A DNA stretch of 7,874 nt from CAYMAZ01 sp964428185 (GTDB taxonomy: Bacteria; Bacteroidota; Bacteroidia; Bacteroidales; DTU049), in NCBI GenBank assembly GCA_964428185.1, contig CAYRXH010000105.1, positions 1 through 7,874 of the forward strand, in the 5' to 3' direction. Every line of letters starts with the position of its first letter. Positions within the stretch are counted from its first letter, which is position 1. The notes under the pieces are model-generated. The model had not been told where the DNA came from and made no database searches. It saw only the letters and a program-made list of their open reading frames with translations. Below, piece after piece: positions 1 to 6,337 of the stretch. The translations under genes were made by a program, and so were the position numbers.

Positions 1-66
1 AATGTATCAGTTTGTGCAGGAATTGTTTTGTATTCTGTGACACATCTTTATGATATAATACCATAA
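1..66 (+). CDS. possible 3' end of an upstream gene (partial)
   Basis: Frame 1 is open from the first base of the window to a TAA at 64-66, giving 21 codons that read as a hydrophobic stretch (VSVCAGIVLYSVTHLYDIIP). This could be the last membrane helix and tail of an integral membrane protein whose body lies outside the window. All three forward frames stay open for at least 30 bases here, so openness is weak evidence, and the family cannot be named. The rest of the region up to 158 is A/T-rich leader with no other coding signal. Confidence 0.25.
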   Translation, partial: NVSVCAGIVLYSVTHLYDIIP

Positions 67-104
67 TTTTTTTTGAAAAACTAAAAAAAATTTCATGAAA
101 TGCA

Positions 105-132
105 TTTGAATTAAAAAAATATCCTATTTTTG
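105..132 (+). promoter_or_regulatory. candidate Bacteroidota-type promoter for the OmpA/TPR lipoprotein gene
   Basis: TATTTTTG at 125-132 matches the Bacteroidota -7 consensus TAnnTTTG exactly. TTTG at 105-108 could be the -33 element. The spacer is 16 bp, slightly shorter than the usual 17-23. The implied start of transcription is near 138, leaving a leader of about 20 A-rich bases before the ATG at 159 and no Shine-Dalgarno sequence, as is usual in this phylum. Confidence 0.45.
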
Positions 133-158
133 TGCAATAATTAAAAAAATGACTTCCT

Positions 159-1910
159 ATGAGAAAATTTAGACCAATTTTATTTTTAGCTTTAGTAGCA
201 GTATTACTGACAGGTTGCGACCTGAAGAAAATGGCGAAAAAGCATGACACTGTCAAGTACGAAACCAAACCTGCTGTTCTTGAAGTACACGGAGGTACGG
301 TAAAAGTTGAAGTAACAGGTACTTTTCCTATAAAATATTTTGGAAAAGCTGTCTCTGTTGAATTCCAGCCCGTACTCAAGTATGAAGGAGGCACATTGCC
401 TCTGAAGAAAATTGTCATCGTAGGTGAGAAAGTTGTTCAGGGTGAAGGAACTGTGATTAAGAAAAAAGAAGGTGGTTCGTTTACTTTTACTGATGAGTTT
501 GTGTATCTTCCCGAAATGATGGTTTCAGAATTATGGGTGACACCTACTGCAACTAAAGGTAAAAAGACTGTAACGCTTGGTGAAGTAAAACTTGCTGATG
601 GTATTATTGCCACATCTGAACGCGTAGCGAAAGATGAAGAAGTGCAGATTGCACCTCATGGTTATGAAAAAGTAGTTATTGTAACCAAAAAAGCAAATCT
701 TTTCTTTGATTACAACAGTGCCAATCTTTCAATGAACCAGAAACTCAACAAATTGCAGGCAAATATTGATGCAATTACTGAGTTGAAATCGTTCATCGAA
801 CAGGGCTGGGAAATTAAAGATATTGTTATCAATGCTTGGGCTTCACCAGAAGGTGAACTGACCATCAATGCAAAATTATCAGAAGACCGCGGCAAGGCAG
901 CTGAAAAATGGTTTGTTGCTTATATGGATGATCTGGATAAAGCAAAAGCCAAGGAAATGAAAGTGAAGCTTGAAGAAATCAAACGGAAATATACTTTGAC
1001 TGTTTCAGCCAAGGGTGAAGATTTTGACGGATTTATGAGTGCAATTCAGACAAGCACCATCCCCGAAAAACAGGCTATTATCAATGTGATCAAAATGCAG
1101 GAAACAAAAGCTGCACGTGAACAAGAAATTAAAAATATGTCTGTTATATATGCTGAAGTTGAAGCCATTCTTGAGCCACTACGTCGTTCAGAAATTGTTG
1201 TGAACTGTTATGAACCGAAAAAATCAGACGAAGAAATAGCTCAACTTGCAATTACTGATCCCCGTCAGCTCAATGAAAAAGAACTTCTGTATGCTGCAAC
1301 AATGACTGATGATATGGCTACTCAGCTGAAAATTTATCAGGCTGCTGCACAGATCTTCCCAGATAGCTGGAAAGGATTCAACAATGCCGGAGCCATTCTC
1401 CTTAAAATGGGAAATACAAAAGATGCTGAATCTTATATAGAAAAAGCCAATGCTCTTTCACCCAACAATGGTATTGTTATTAATAATTTGGGTGCAATTG
1501 CTTCTCAGAAAAGAGACAGCAAGGGTGCAATGAAATATTATGAACAGGCAAAACAAAGTGGTATCAATGTTGACTATAACATTGGTGTGCTCAAAATACG
1601 TAGCGCAGAATATGGAGAAGCTCTCAAACTCTTTGGTGCATATTCATGTAAATATAATATTGCTCTTGCTCAGCTGCTCGCAGGAAAAACCACCGAAGCT
1701 GTCAAAACAATCGAGTGTATGAAAGTTCAGACTGCTGACGGTTACTATCTCCTGGCAATTATTGGTGCCCGCACAGGCAATACTTCAATGATGTATGACA
1801 ATCTGAAAAAAGCATGTGCTCAGGATGCAAAATTCAAGGCAGAAGCCAAAAAAGATCGTGAGTTCCTGAAGTATCATGATAGTACTGATTTTCAGAATGC
1901 AGTGAAATAA
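159..1910 (+). CDS. outer-envelope lipoprotein with OmpA-like domain and C-terminal TPR repeats
   Basis: A 583-residue exported protein. Residues 1-20 form a lipoprotein signal peptide: basic start, hydrophobic core, lipobox L17-T18-G19-C20. Residues ~30-170 are a beta-rich region of unknown type. Residues ~175-350 resemble an OmpA C-terminal, peptidoglycan-associated fold: an LFFDYNSANLS strand at 181-191, then a segment with N236, LSE 240-242 and R244 that aligns without gaps to the OmpA helix and keeps its arginine. The aspartate of OmpA that helps hold diaminopimelate is Ser229 here, and a charged helical insert (~255-325) precedes the last strand (SEIVVN, 344-349). Residues ~380-560 contain TPR-like helical pairs, clearest at 405-437 and 438-468 (NNAGAILLKMGN, INNLGAIASQK). 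The likely role is a periplasm-facing scaffold linking the outer membrane to the wall or to protein partners; this is inferred from architecture. The gene appears monocistronic, with its own promoter-like sequence and a strong terminator. I do not recognise a specific named gene. Confidence 0.8.
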   Translation: MRKFRPILFLALVAVLLTGCDLKKMAKKHDTVKYETKPAVLEVHGGTVKVEVTGTFPIKYFGKAVSVEFQPVLKYEGGTLPLKKIVIVGEKVVQGEGTVIKKKEGGSFTFTDEFVYLPEMMVSELWVTPTATKGKKTVTLGEVKLADGIIATSERVAKDEEVQIAPHGYEKVVIVTKKANLFFDYNSANLSMNQKLNKLQANIDAITELKSFIEQGWEIKDIVINAWASPEGELTINAKLSEDRGKAAEKWFVAYMDDLDKAKAKEMKVKLEEIKRKYTLTVSAKGEDFDGFMSAIQTSTIPEKQAIINVIKMQETKAAREQEIKNMSVIYAEVEAILEPLRRSEIVVNCYEPKKSDEEIAQLAITDPRQLNEKELLYAATMTDDMATQLKIYQAAAQIFPDSWKGFNNAGAILLKMGNTKDAESYIEKANALSPNNGIVINNLGAIASQKRDSKGAMKYYEQAKQSGINVDYNIGVLKIRSAEYGEALKLFGAYSCKYNIALAQLLAGKTTEAVKTIECMKVQTADGYYLLAIIGARTGNTSMMYDNLKKACAQDAKFKAEAKKDREFLKYHDSTDFQNAVK

Positions 1911-1934
1911 AATTCCTGAAAAAGGAACATTATT

Positions 1935-1967
1935 AAAAGGATGTGGATGATTTCCACATCCTTTTTT
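1935..1967. terminator. bidirectional intrinsic terminator between convergent genes
   Basis: A perfect 13-bp stem, AAAAGGATGTGGA (1935-1947) with TCCACATCCTTTT (1953-1965), closes a 5-base loop and runs into Ts up to 1967. The A-rich 5' flank supplies a short U tract for transcripts coming the other way, so the element can end both the lipoprotein gene (+) and the deoxynucleoside kinase gene (-). The minus-strand stop codon (1966-1968) abuts the stem directly. Confidence 0.85.
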
Positions 1968-2613
1968 ATTTAACAAGTTTTGGAGTGAGTGTGTGTATCC
2001 CTGAAGTATATTCAGCAAAAATAATCTCTTTCAGCAGTTGATAATCTTCATGATTGTGAACAAAGTCAAGATTTGAAGAATCAATAATCACTACTTTGGG
2101 AAGGCCGGCCTCATTGATATAATTCATATAGCTCTCCTGAATGGACTCAAGATATGTGATGCTTATGTTCTGCTCATATTCTCTTCCCCTCATGATAATG
2201 TTATGTTTCAGGTGTGTGGGTTTTTTATAGAGATACACAAGTAATTCAGGCTGGGGCAGTTGGGCAATGATTATTGAAAACAATCGTCTGAACAGTGTGA
2301 ATTCATCATTCTGAAGGGTTTTTCTTGAAAAGATAAGACACTTATCTATAAAATAATCAGCTATTGTAATCTGACTGAACAGATCAGGCTTCAGCTTTTC
2401 TTTCAATTGCTGATAGCGGGATGCCAGAAAAGATAACTCAAGCGGGAATGAATATTTTTCAGGATCCTGATAAAATTTGGGAAGAAATGAGTTTTCCTCA
2501 AATTGCTCAAGAATAAGTGAACCATTCATGTCATCAGACAGCATTGTTGCAAGTGAAGTTTTTCCGGCACCTATAGTTCCCTCGATTACAATATATTTAT
2601 ATGGTTGCTGCAT
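1966..2613 (-). CDS. deoxynucleoside kinase (dNK/dCK/dGK family)
   Basis: A 215-residue cytosolic P-loop kinase expected to phosphorylate deoxynucleosides to their 5'-monophosphates for dNTP salvage. The Walker A loop is G12-TIGA-GKT19, directly after the first strand (YIVIEG). E36 in LILEQFEEN sits where the family's catalytic base is found. The FPLELSFLASRYQQ helix (56-69) and the ADYFIDKCLIFSRKTL segment (85-100, equivalent to the DRS-type region) are typical. R142, R144 and E147 in RGREYEQ form the phosphate-gripping lid. The length is normal for bacterial family members. Substrate preference (dA, dG, dC or dT) cannot be read with confidence. The ATG at 2611-2613 begins 13 bp after the folK stop, so the two genes are almost certainly cotranscribed; their functional tie is nucleotide supply (folate for thymidylate, kinase for salvage). 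The stop codon touches the shared terminator. Confidence 0.9.
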   Translation of the reverse strand: MQQPYKYIVIEGTIGAGKTSLATMLSDDMNGSLILEQFEENSFLPKFYQDPEKYSFPLELSFLASRYQQLKEKLKPDLFSQITIADYFIDKCLIFSRKTLQNDEFTLFRRLFSIIIAQLPQPELLVYLYKKPTHLKHNIIMRGREYEQNISITYLESIQESYMNYINEAGLPKVVIIDSSNLDFVHNHEDYQLLKEIIFAEYTSGIHTLTPKLVK

Positions 2614-2626
2614 TCTGTACTTGCAA

Positions 2627-3133
2627 TCAGAAATGAATGATATTCTGATGCAAATATAGTCTTATTGATTGGTCTTTGCAAAAATTTGGCACAAATTCTC
2701 TGATTTTTTTGCGGAAAACAGGATGCAATAAATGGGCAGCAATATCTGATAAAGGGATGATACAGAATGCACGCAAATGCATAAGGGGATGAGGAACCAC
2801 AAGGTCATTGTCTGTCATTATGATGTCGTTATAAAGCAAAATATCAATGTCTGCTGTTCTGCTGATATATTGATCCCCGCTTGATTTTTTTTTGCTTGTT
2901 TGTTCAATATGCTGAAGTGAATTGAGAAGATTGTGAGGCGAAAGATCAGATTCTATCTCAACTGCAAGATTGAGAAACACATCGTTGCTTTCAAATCCCC
3001 ATGGTGTAGTCTCATACACATGGCTCATGGCATTAATTTTCCCTGCCTGATTGTGAATTCGGGTCAGAATTTGGTTCAGATGAGCAACACGGTTTCCGCT
3101 ATTGGATCCTATTGATAAAAATATTGTATTCAA
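2627..3133 (-). CDS. folK: 2-amino-4-hydroxy-6-hydroxymethyldihydropteridine pyrophosphokinase (HPPK)
   Basis: A 168-residue cytosolic enzyme that transfers pyrophosphate from ATP to 6-hydroxymethyl-7,8-dihydropterin, the step before dihydropteroate synthase in folate synthesis. Visible motifs are G9-S-N-S-G-N-R15 near the N-terminus, Y40-ETTPWGF-47 (pterin side), R92-T-A-D95-I-D97 carrying the two magnesium-binding aspartates, and H115-P with R121 (ATP side). With a TTG start at 3131-3133, GSN (9-11), R92, D95, D97, H115 and R121 fall at the same residue numbers as in the Escherichia coli enzyme, which argues strongly for that unusual start. Reading upstream in frame there is no ATG or GTG before a stop codon six codons above. 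The segment between K81 and R92 differs from the RWGPR form of proteobacteria, which affects loop residues but not the metal ligands. It is the first gene of a two-gene operon with the deoxynucleoside kinase. Confidence 0.93.
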   Translation of the reverse strand: MNTIFLSIGSNSGNRVAHLNQILTRIHNQAGKINAMSHVYETTPWGFESNDVFLNLAVEIESDLSPHNLLNSLQHIEQTSKKKSSGDQYISRTADIDILLYNDIIMTDNDLVVPHPLMHLRAFCIIPLSDIAAHLLHPVFRKKIREFVPNFCKDQSIRLYLHQNIIHF

Positions 3134-3154
3134 ACTCTGCTCAGGTTTTCTTTA

Positions 3155-3162
3155 CAAATGTA
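3155..3162 (-). promoter_or_regulatory. candidate -7 element of the folK-dNK promoter
   Basis: On the minus strand this reads TACATTTG, an exact match to TAnnTTTG, about 22 bp upstream of the folK TTG. The predicted leader is only ~16 bases. No TTTG or TTG is seen at proper distance for a -33 element, so the call rests on the -7 box and its position. Confidence 0.35.
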
Positions 3163-3211
3163 ATTTTTTTTGTAGTAAATTGAGTATGATAAACGTCATA
3201 TAATTGAACCA

Positions 3212-3330
3212 TTTTATTTTTAAAAGAGGAAAATGCGGACAAGACCTTGAAAAGTTTAATAGTTACACAAAAGTCTGAACCGTGTTTTGTTTGGCCGGAG
3301 GCTGGGTCGTCTTTGACTCAGCCTCTTTGT
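3212..3330 (+). ncRNA. candidate small RNA or leader RNA ahead of sppA
   Basis: This stretch lies between the divergent folK and sppA genes and ends in a terminator-like hairpin on the plus strand, although no plus-strand gene precedes it. A TATAATTG box at 3199-3206 is one mismatch from TAnnTTTG, with TTG at 3180-3182 (16-bp spacer), which would start a transcript near 3212 of about 120 bases. A second weaker hairpin (ACAAAA with TTTTGT around 3268-3290) precedes the terminator. I recognise no known RNA family. The alternative is a transcription attenuator in a long sppA leader, or a leftover terminator. Confidence 0.25.
3298..3330 (+). terminator. intrinsic terminator-like hairpin upstream of sppA
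   Basis: GAGGCTGGGTC (3298-3308) pairs with GACTCAGCCTC (3315-3325) over 11 bp with one G-U pair and a 6-base loop, followed by TTTGTTT. The minus-strand reading has no T tract, so the element is oriented to stop plus-strand transcription. It sits just before the sppA promoter and would insulate it. Confidence 0.6.
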
Positions 3331-3354
3331 TTAATAAAAAATTTTGTAAGTTTG
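3326..3354 (+). promoter_or_regulatory. candidate Bacteroidota-type promoter for sppA
   Basis: TTTG at 3326-3329 and TAAGTTTG at 3347-3354 match the -33 and -7 consensus exactly with a 17-bp spacer. Transcription would begin near 3361, leaving ~16 bases before the sppA ATG. The -33 element overlaps the T tract of the preceding hairpin. Confidence 0.6.
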
Positions 3355-3376
3355 TAATCTTAATATTGTAAATACC

Positions 3377-5155
3377 ATGGGAAATTTTTTTAAAACTGTA
3401 TTTGCAACCATGCTTGGTTGCTTTTTTTCGTTTTTACTCATTGTAGTAATCGCTATTGTGTTTGTTGTTGGGTCTTTGTCTTTTTCCGGAGGGGAACAGG
3501 AAGTTCATCTCAGCGAAGGGACAATTCTGCATATAACAATGGATCATCCGATTACAGAGAGGGCATCAAAAAATCCCTTTAAGGAACTGGATTTTATTTC
3601 CATGAAACCATCCAAGTCGCTGGGAATCAATGAAATTGTTGATGCCATTCATGCCGCAAAAACAGATGAGAATATTGCAGCAATCTTTATTGAGCCTTCG
3701 CTGATGTTTGACATTGGCTTCGCTTCTCTTGAGGAAATCAGAAATGCACTTGTTGATTTCAAGGAGTCGGGAAAGCCTGTTGTTGCTTATTCTGAGGTTT
3801 TCAGCCAAAAGTCATATTATCTGGCTAGTGTTGCTGAAAAGATCTATCTCAATCCACAGGGTGTTTTTGATTTCAGAGGATTTGCGTCCCAACTGTATTT
3901 TTTGAAGGGTACACTTTCCAAACTGCAGATTCAGGCACAAATCATCAGACACGGAAAATATAAAAGTGCAGTTGAACCATTTACGGTTGAAAAAATGAGT
4001 GAAGAAAACCGGGAACAGTATAGTGCTTTCCTTGGATCTATCTGGGATCATTATGTAGAAGTCATTTCAGCTGCCCGTCAGATCAGCCTTGATTCTCTGA
4101 ATCTCATTGCTGATTCTGTTTATATAAGAAATGCAGCTGATGCTGAGAAGTTCGGATTTGTTGATGGACTTGTTTATAAAGATAGTATTCTTCAGATCTT
4201 AAAAATTGTCACAGCTTCTGAGAATAAAGCAGAGGATCTTGAAAATGTTACCTTGTATCAATATGCAAAGTCATCAGGGGTTAAACCTAGTAGCTCCTCA
4301 AAGGATAAAATTGCAGTAATTTATGCTGTTGGCGATATCGGTTCCGGAGAGGGTGACGATGAAAGCATAGGCTCAGAAAGAATTTCGAGAACTATAAGGC
4401 TGGCCAGAACAGATGAGAATGTCAAGGCCATTGTGTTGAGGGTTAACTCTCCGGGTGGCAGCTCCCTGGCATCAGAGGTTATCTGGCGGGAAGTACAACT
4501 GGCTGCTCAGGTAAAGCCTGTTGTGGTATCAATGGGCGATCTTGCTGCTTCAGGAGGATATTATATTTCATGTGCTGCTACAAAAATTGTCGCGCAACCT
4601 AATACCCTTACCGGATCAATCGGTGTTTTTGGAGTTATCATGAATATGGGTGACTTCTTTAAAAACAAACTCGGAGTTACTTTTGATGTTGTCAAGACCA
4701 ATCCACATGCTGATATGATGACAAATACACGTGCGTTGACCCCCTTCGAGCTGAATGTGATTCAACAGAGCATTGAGGAAATATACGATGCTTTTGTTCA
4801 GCGTGTTGCTGAGGGAAGAAATATGACTGTTAAACAGGTTGACAGCATAGCTCAGGGCAGGATATGGTCAGGTATTGATGCAAAATCAATTGGTCTGGTT
4901 GATGAAATAGGAGGACTTGATGACGCTGTCAGAATTGCTGCCGAACTTGCGGGATTGCAGGAATATTCTGTGATTGAACTGCCTGTGCAGAAAGAATTGA
5001 TTGAAGAACTGTTCAGTGATGTAATGAGAAGAAAACTCATGGCGTGGATTGCAGGTCATTTTGTGGAACAGTATCCTTTTTTGAGATCTCTTGAGCCACT
5101 CAGATCTTATGATACTTTCATGACAAGGCTCCCCTTTGATATGGTTATTGAATAA
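3377..5155 (+). CDS. sppA: signal peptide peptidase SppA, long (67K) type, membrane-anchored serine protease
   Basis: A 592-residue protein, close to the 618 of the E. coli enzyme, that degrades cleaved signal peptides in the cytoplasmic membrane. One N-terminal membrane helix spans ~7-33; the rest would face the periplasm. Two tandem ClpP-like halves are present. The N-terminal half supplies the general-base lysine K196 in GKYKSAVEPF (193-202). The C-terminal half supplies the nucleophile S392 in MGDLAASGGYY (386-396), preceded by VNSPGGS (356-362) and followed by the conserved TGSIGVFG (412-419). WSGIDAKSIGLVDEIGGLDDA-like sequence near the end is the standard C-terminal signature. Both catalytic residues are intact, so activity is expected. 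The ATG at 3377 directly precedes the membrane helix. The gene has its own promoter-like sequence; the stop lies 51 bp before the ECF sigma gene with no terminator hairpin visible, so read-through into the stress operon is possible. Confidence 0.95.
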   Translation: MGNFFKTVFATMLGCFFSFLLIVVIAIVFVVGSLSFSGGEQEVHLSEGTILHITMDHPITERASKNPFKELDFISMKPSKSLGINEIVDAIHAAKTDENIAAIFIEPSLMFDIGFASLEEIRNALVDFKESGKPVVAYSEVFSQKSYYLASVAEKIYLNPQGVFDFRGFASQLYFLKGTLSKLQIQAQIIRHGKYKSAVEPFTVEKMSEENREQYSAFLGSIWDHYVEVISAARQISLDSLNLIADSVYIRNAADAEKFGFVDGLVYKDSILQILKIVTASENKAEDLENVTLYQYAKSSGVKPSSSSKDKIAVIYAVGDIGSGEGDDESIGSERISRTIRLARTDENVKAIVLRVNSPGGSSLASEVIWREVQLAAQVKPVVVSMGDLAASGGYYISCAATKIVAQPNTLTGSIGVFGVIMNMGDFFKNKLGVTFDVVKTNPHADMMTNTRALTPFELNVIQQSIEEIYDAFVQRVAEGRNMTVKQVDSIAQGRIWSGIDAKSIGLVDEIGGLDDAVRIAAELAGLQEYSVIELPVQKELIEELFSDVMRRKLMAWIAGHFVEQYPFLRSLEPLRSYDTFMTRLPFDMVIE

Positions 5156-5159
5156 TTTT

Positions 5160-5192
5160 TTTGAAAGCATGCAAGATTTGTCTTCACATTTG
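5160..5192 (+). promoter_or_regulatory. candidate promoter of the ECF sigma operon, with direct repeats
   Basis: TTTG at 5160-5163 and CACATTTG at 5185-5192 (one mismatch to TAnnTTTG) are 21 bp apart, within the accepted range. The region also has two copies of ATTTGTC, at 5176-5182 and 5188-5194, a 12-bp period. No confident ECF-type promoter could be picked out by eye, so whether the sigma factor drives its own operon is open. Confidence 0.35.
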
Positions 5193-5206
5193 TCAAAATA
5201 ATCGTG

Positions 5207-5779
5207 ATGGTAGATGACAGTGAGTTGTTTCTTGATAGTCTCAGAAATGGGGACGAAACTTCTTGGAAAATACTGATTGATGATTACAAGGATAAGGTTT
5301 TTAAAACGGTCCTTTCCTTTGTTCCGTTTGTAGATGATGCCGAAGACCTGGCTCAGGAGGTGTTTATTGAAGTACACAAAAGTATCGCAGGATTCAGGAG
5401 ACAATCCACACTGTCAACTTGGATTTACAGAATAACAGTGAATAAAGCAATCAATTATCTGAAGAAAAACAAAAAACACCTAAATTCCAGACCATTGCAG
5501 GATTATTTCTCAGATACACATGAGCAATATGCGGTTACAGATGATGCTTCTTCATCTATTCAGCAAAAGGAACACAGAAAAATTATTATGCAGGCAATTC
5601 AGAGTCTTCCCCAACGTCAGGCTAAGGTTTTTGTTATGCATAAAATTGAAGGGATGCCATATAAAGAGATTTCTGAAATGACGAATCTTTCCCTATCTTC
5701 TGTTGAGTCACTCATGCACAGAGCCAAAATTTCGCTGCAGTCTAAACTGATTTCTCTGTATAGGCAGTATCAAAAATAA
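5207..5779 (+). CDS. ECF-type RNA polymerase sigma factor (sigma-70 family group 4)
   Basis: A 190-residue sigma factor with only regions 2 and 4. Region 2 spans ~20-90 and includes the D44-AEDLAQEVF-53 signature (core polymerase binding) and STLSTWIYRITVNKAINYLKK (67-87; -10 recognition and melting). A ~40-residue acidic/polar linker follows. Region 4 (~130-182) carries LPQRQAKVFVMHKIEGMPYKEISEM and a helix-turn-helix around LSLSSVESLMHRAK for -35 recognition. I place the start at the ATG at 5207 rather than the GTG one codon earlier (5204). It is the first gene of a five-gene run, and the next gene encodes a membrane anti-sigma factor, so activity is probably controlled by sequestration. 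The length and domains are ordinary for Bacteroidota ECF factors; the subgroup and regulon cannot be assigned by eye. Confidence 0.93.
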   Translation: MVDDSELFLDSLRNGDETSWKILIDDYKDKVFKTVLSFVPFVDDAEDLAQEVFIEVHKSIAGFRRQSTLSTWIYRITVNKAINYLKKNKKHLNSRPLQDYFSDTHEQYAVTDDASSSIQQKEHRKIIMQAIQSLPQRQAKVFVMHKIEGMPYKEISEMTNLSLSSVESLMHRAKISLQSKLISLYRQYQK

Positions 5780-5848
5780 ATGTTAAAAAAAATAATACAA
5801 CACAAGTTATCATGTTGTTTCTTGTCAATAGTAACAAAACCTTTTCTG

Positions 5849-6337
5849 ATGAATTGTAAAAAAACACAACGCCATTTACTTTCATATTCTGACAAAACCC
5901 TGTCTAAAGAAAAGATGAATGAGATTGAAATGCATCTTCAAAATTGCAGTGCCTGTTCAGAGTTATTTGCATTTGCTGATAAAACAATGAAAAGTGTTTC
6001 CAGGTTTTCTGGGGCGGGTGTTGAAACCTCATTGTATTTTACTTCAGCAGTACTTGAAAAAATTAAAAATTCCAACTCTGAAACAGCTTCTCTACGAACA
6101 TGGGTATATCAAGTCCTTTTCAGCAGAATATCAGTTGTCACTGCCTCATTTGCGGGTATGATTGCCGGGTTTTTTCTTGGAGTATTACTTAGCTCTGTTC
6201 ATGTTGAAAGAAATCAATCTGCTGTTGCCACAACAGAAGAAGAAACTCTTGAAGATGTTTATGTTGCAGGAATGTCAGATAATTATTACACTCAGTTTTT
6301 TGAAAATCAAACAAATATATCAAATGGAAACAAATAA
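5849..6337 (+). CDS. membrane anti-sigma factor with zinc-finger (ZAS-type) domain
   Basis: A 162-residue protein expected to hold the upstream ECF sigma factor at the membrane. The N-terminal cytosolic domain has C3 and H29-x3-C33-x2-C36, the zinc-binding pattern of anti-sigma zinc fingers, in MNCKKTQRHLLSY and MHLQNCSACSELF contexts. One membrane helix runs ~95-117 (VVTASFAGMIAGFFLGVLLSS), followed by a short ~45-residue acidic periplasmic tail, too small to be a sensor domain on its own. The frame stays open upstream to an ATG at 5780, directly abutting the sigma stop (TAAATG). That start would add 23 residues ahead of the zinc finger, whereas family members normally begin a few residues before the first cysteine, so 5849 is preferred; 5780 remains possible and would couple translation to the sigma gene. 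The 3' end overlaps the next gene by 14 bp. Confidence 0.87.
   Translation: MNCKKTQRHLLSYSDKTLSKEKMNEIEMHLQNCSACSELFAFADKTMKSVSRFSGAGVETSLYFTSAVLEKIKNSNSETASLRTWVYQVLFSRISVVTASFAGMIAGFFLGVLLSSVHVERNQSAVATTEEETLEDVYVAGMSDNYYTQFFENQTNISNGNK

Noticed and set aside
1785..2018. Minus-strand 77-residue frame across the lipoprotein gene end
   Set aside because: It crosses the bidirectional terminator and the end of the deoxynucleoside kinase gene in another frame and has no recognisable domain.
5204..5206. GTG start for the sigma factor
   Set aside because: An ATG follows as the very next codon and gives an ordinary N-terminus.
4886..5404. 172-residue minus-strand open frame
   Set aside because: It is a shadow across the 3' end of sppA and the 5' end of the sigma gene, both firmly supported, and its translation shows no recognisable motif.
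6162..6323. 54-residue N-terminal extension of the anchored Spy-like protein
   Set aside because: It lies wholly inside the anti-sigma gene in another frame, and the ATG at 6324 sits directly before the membrane helix, as expected for this protein.
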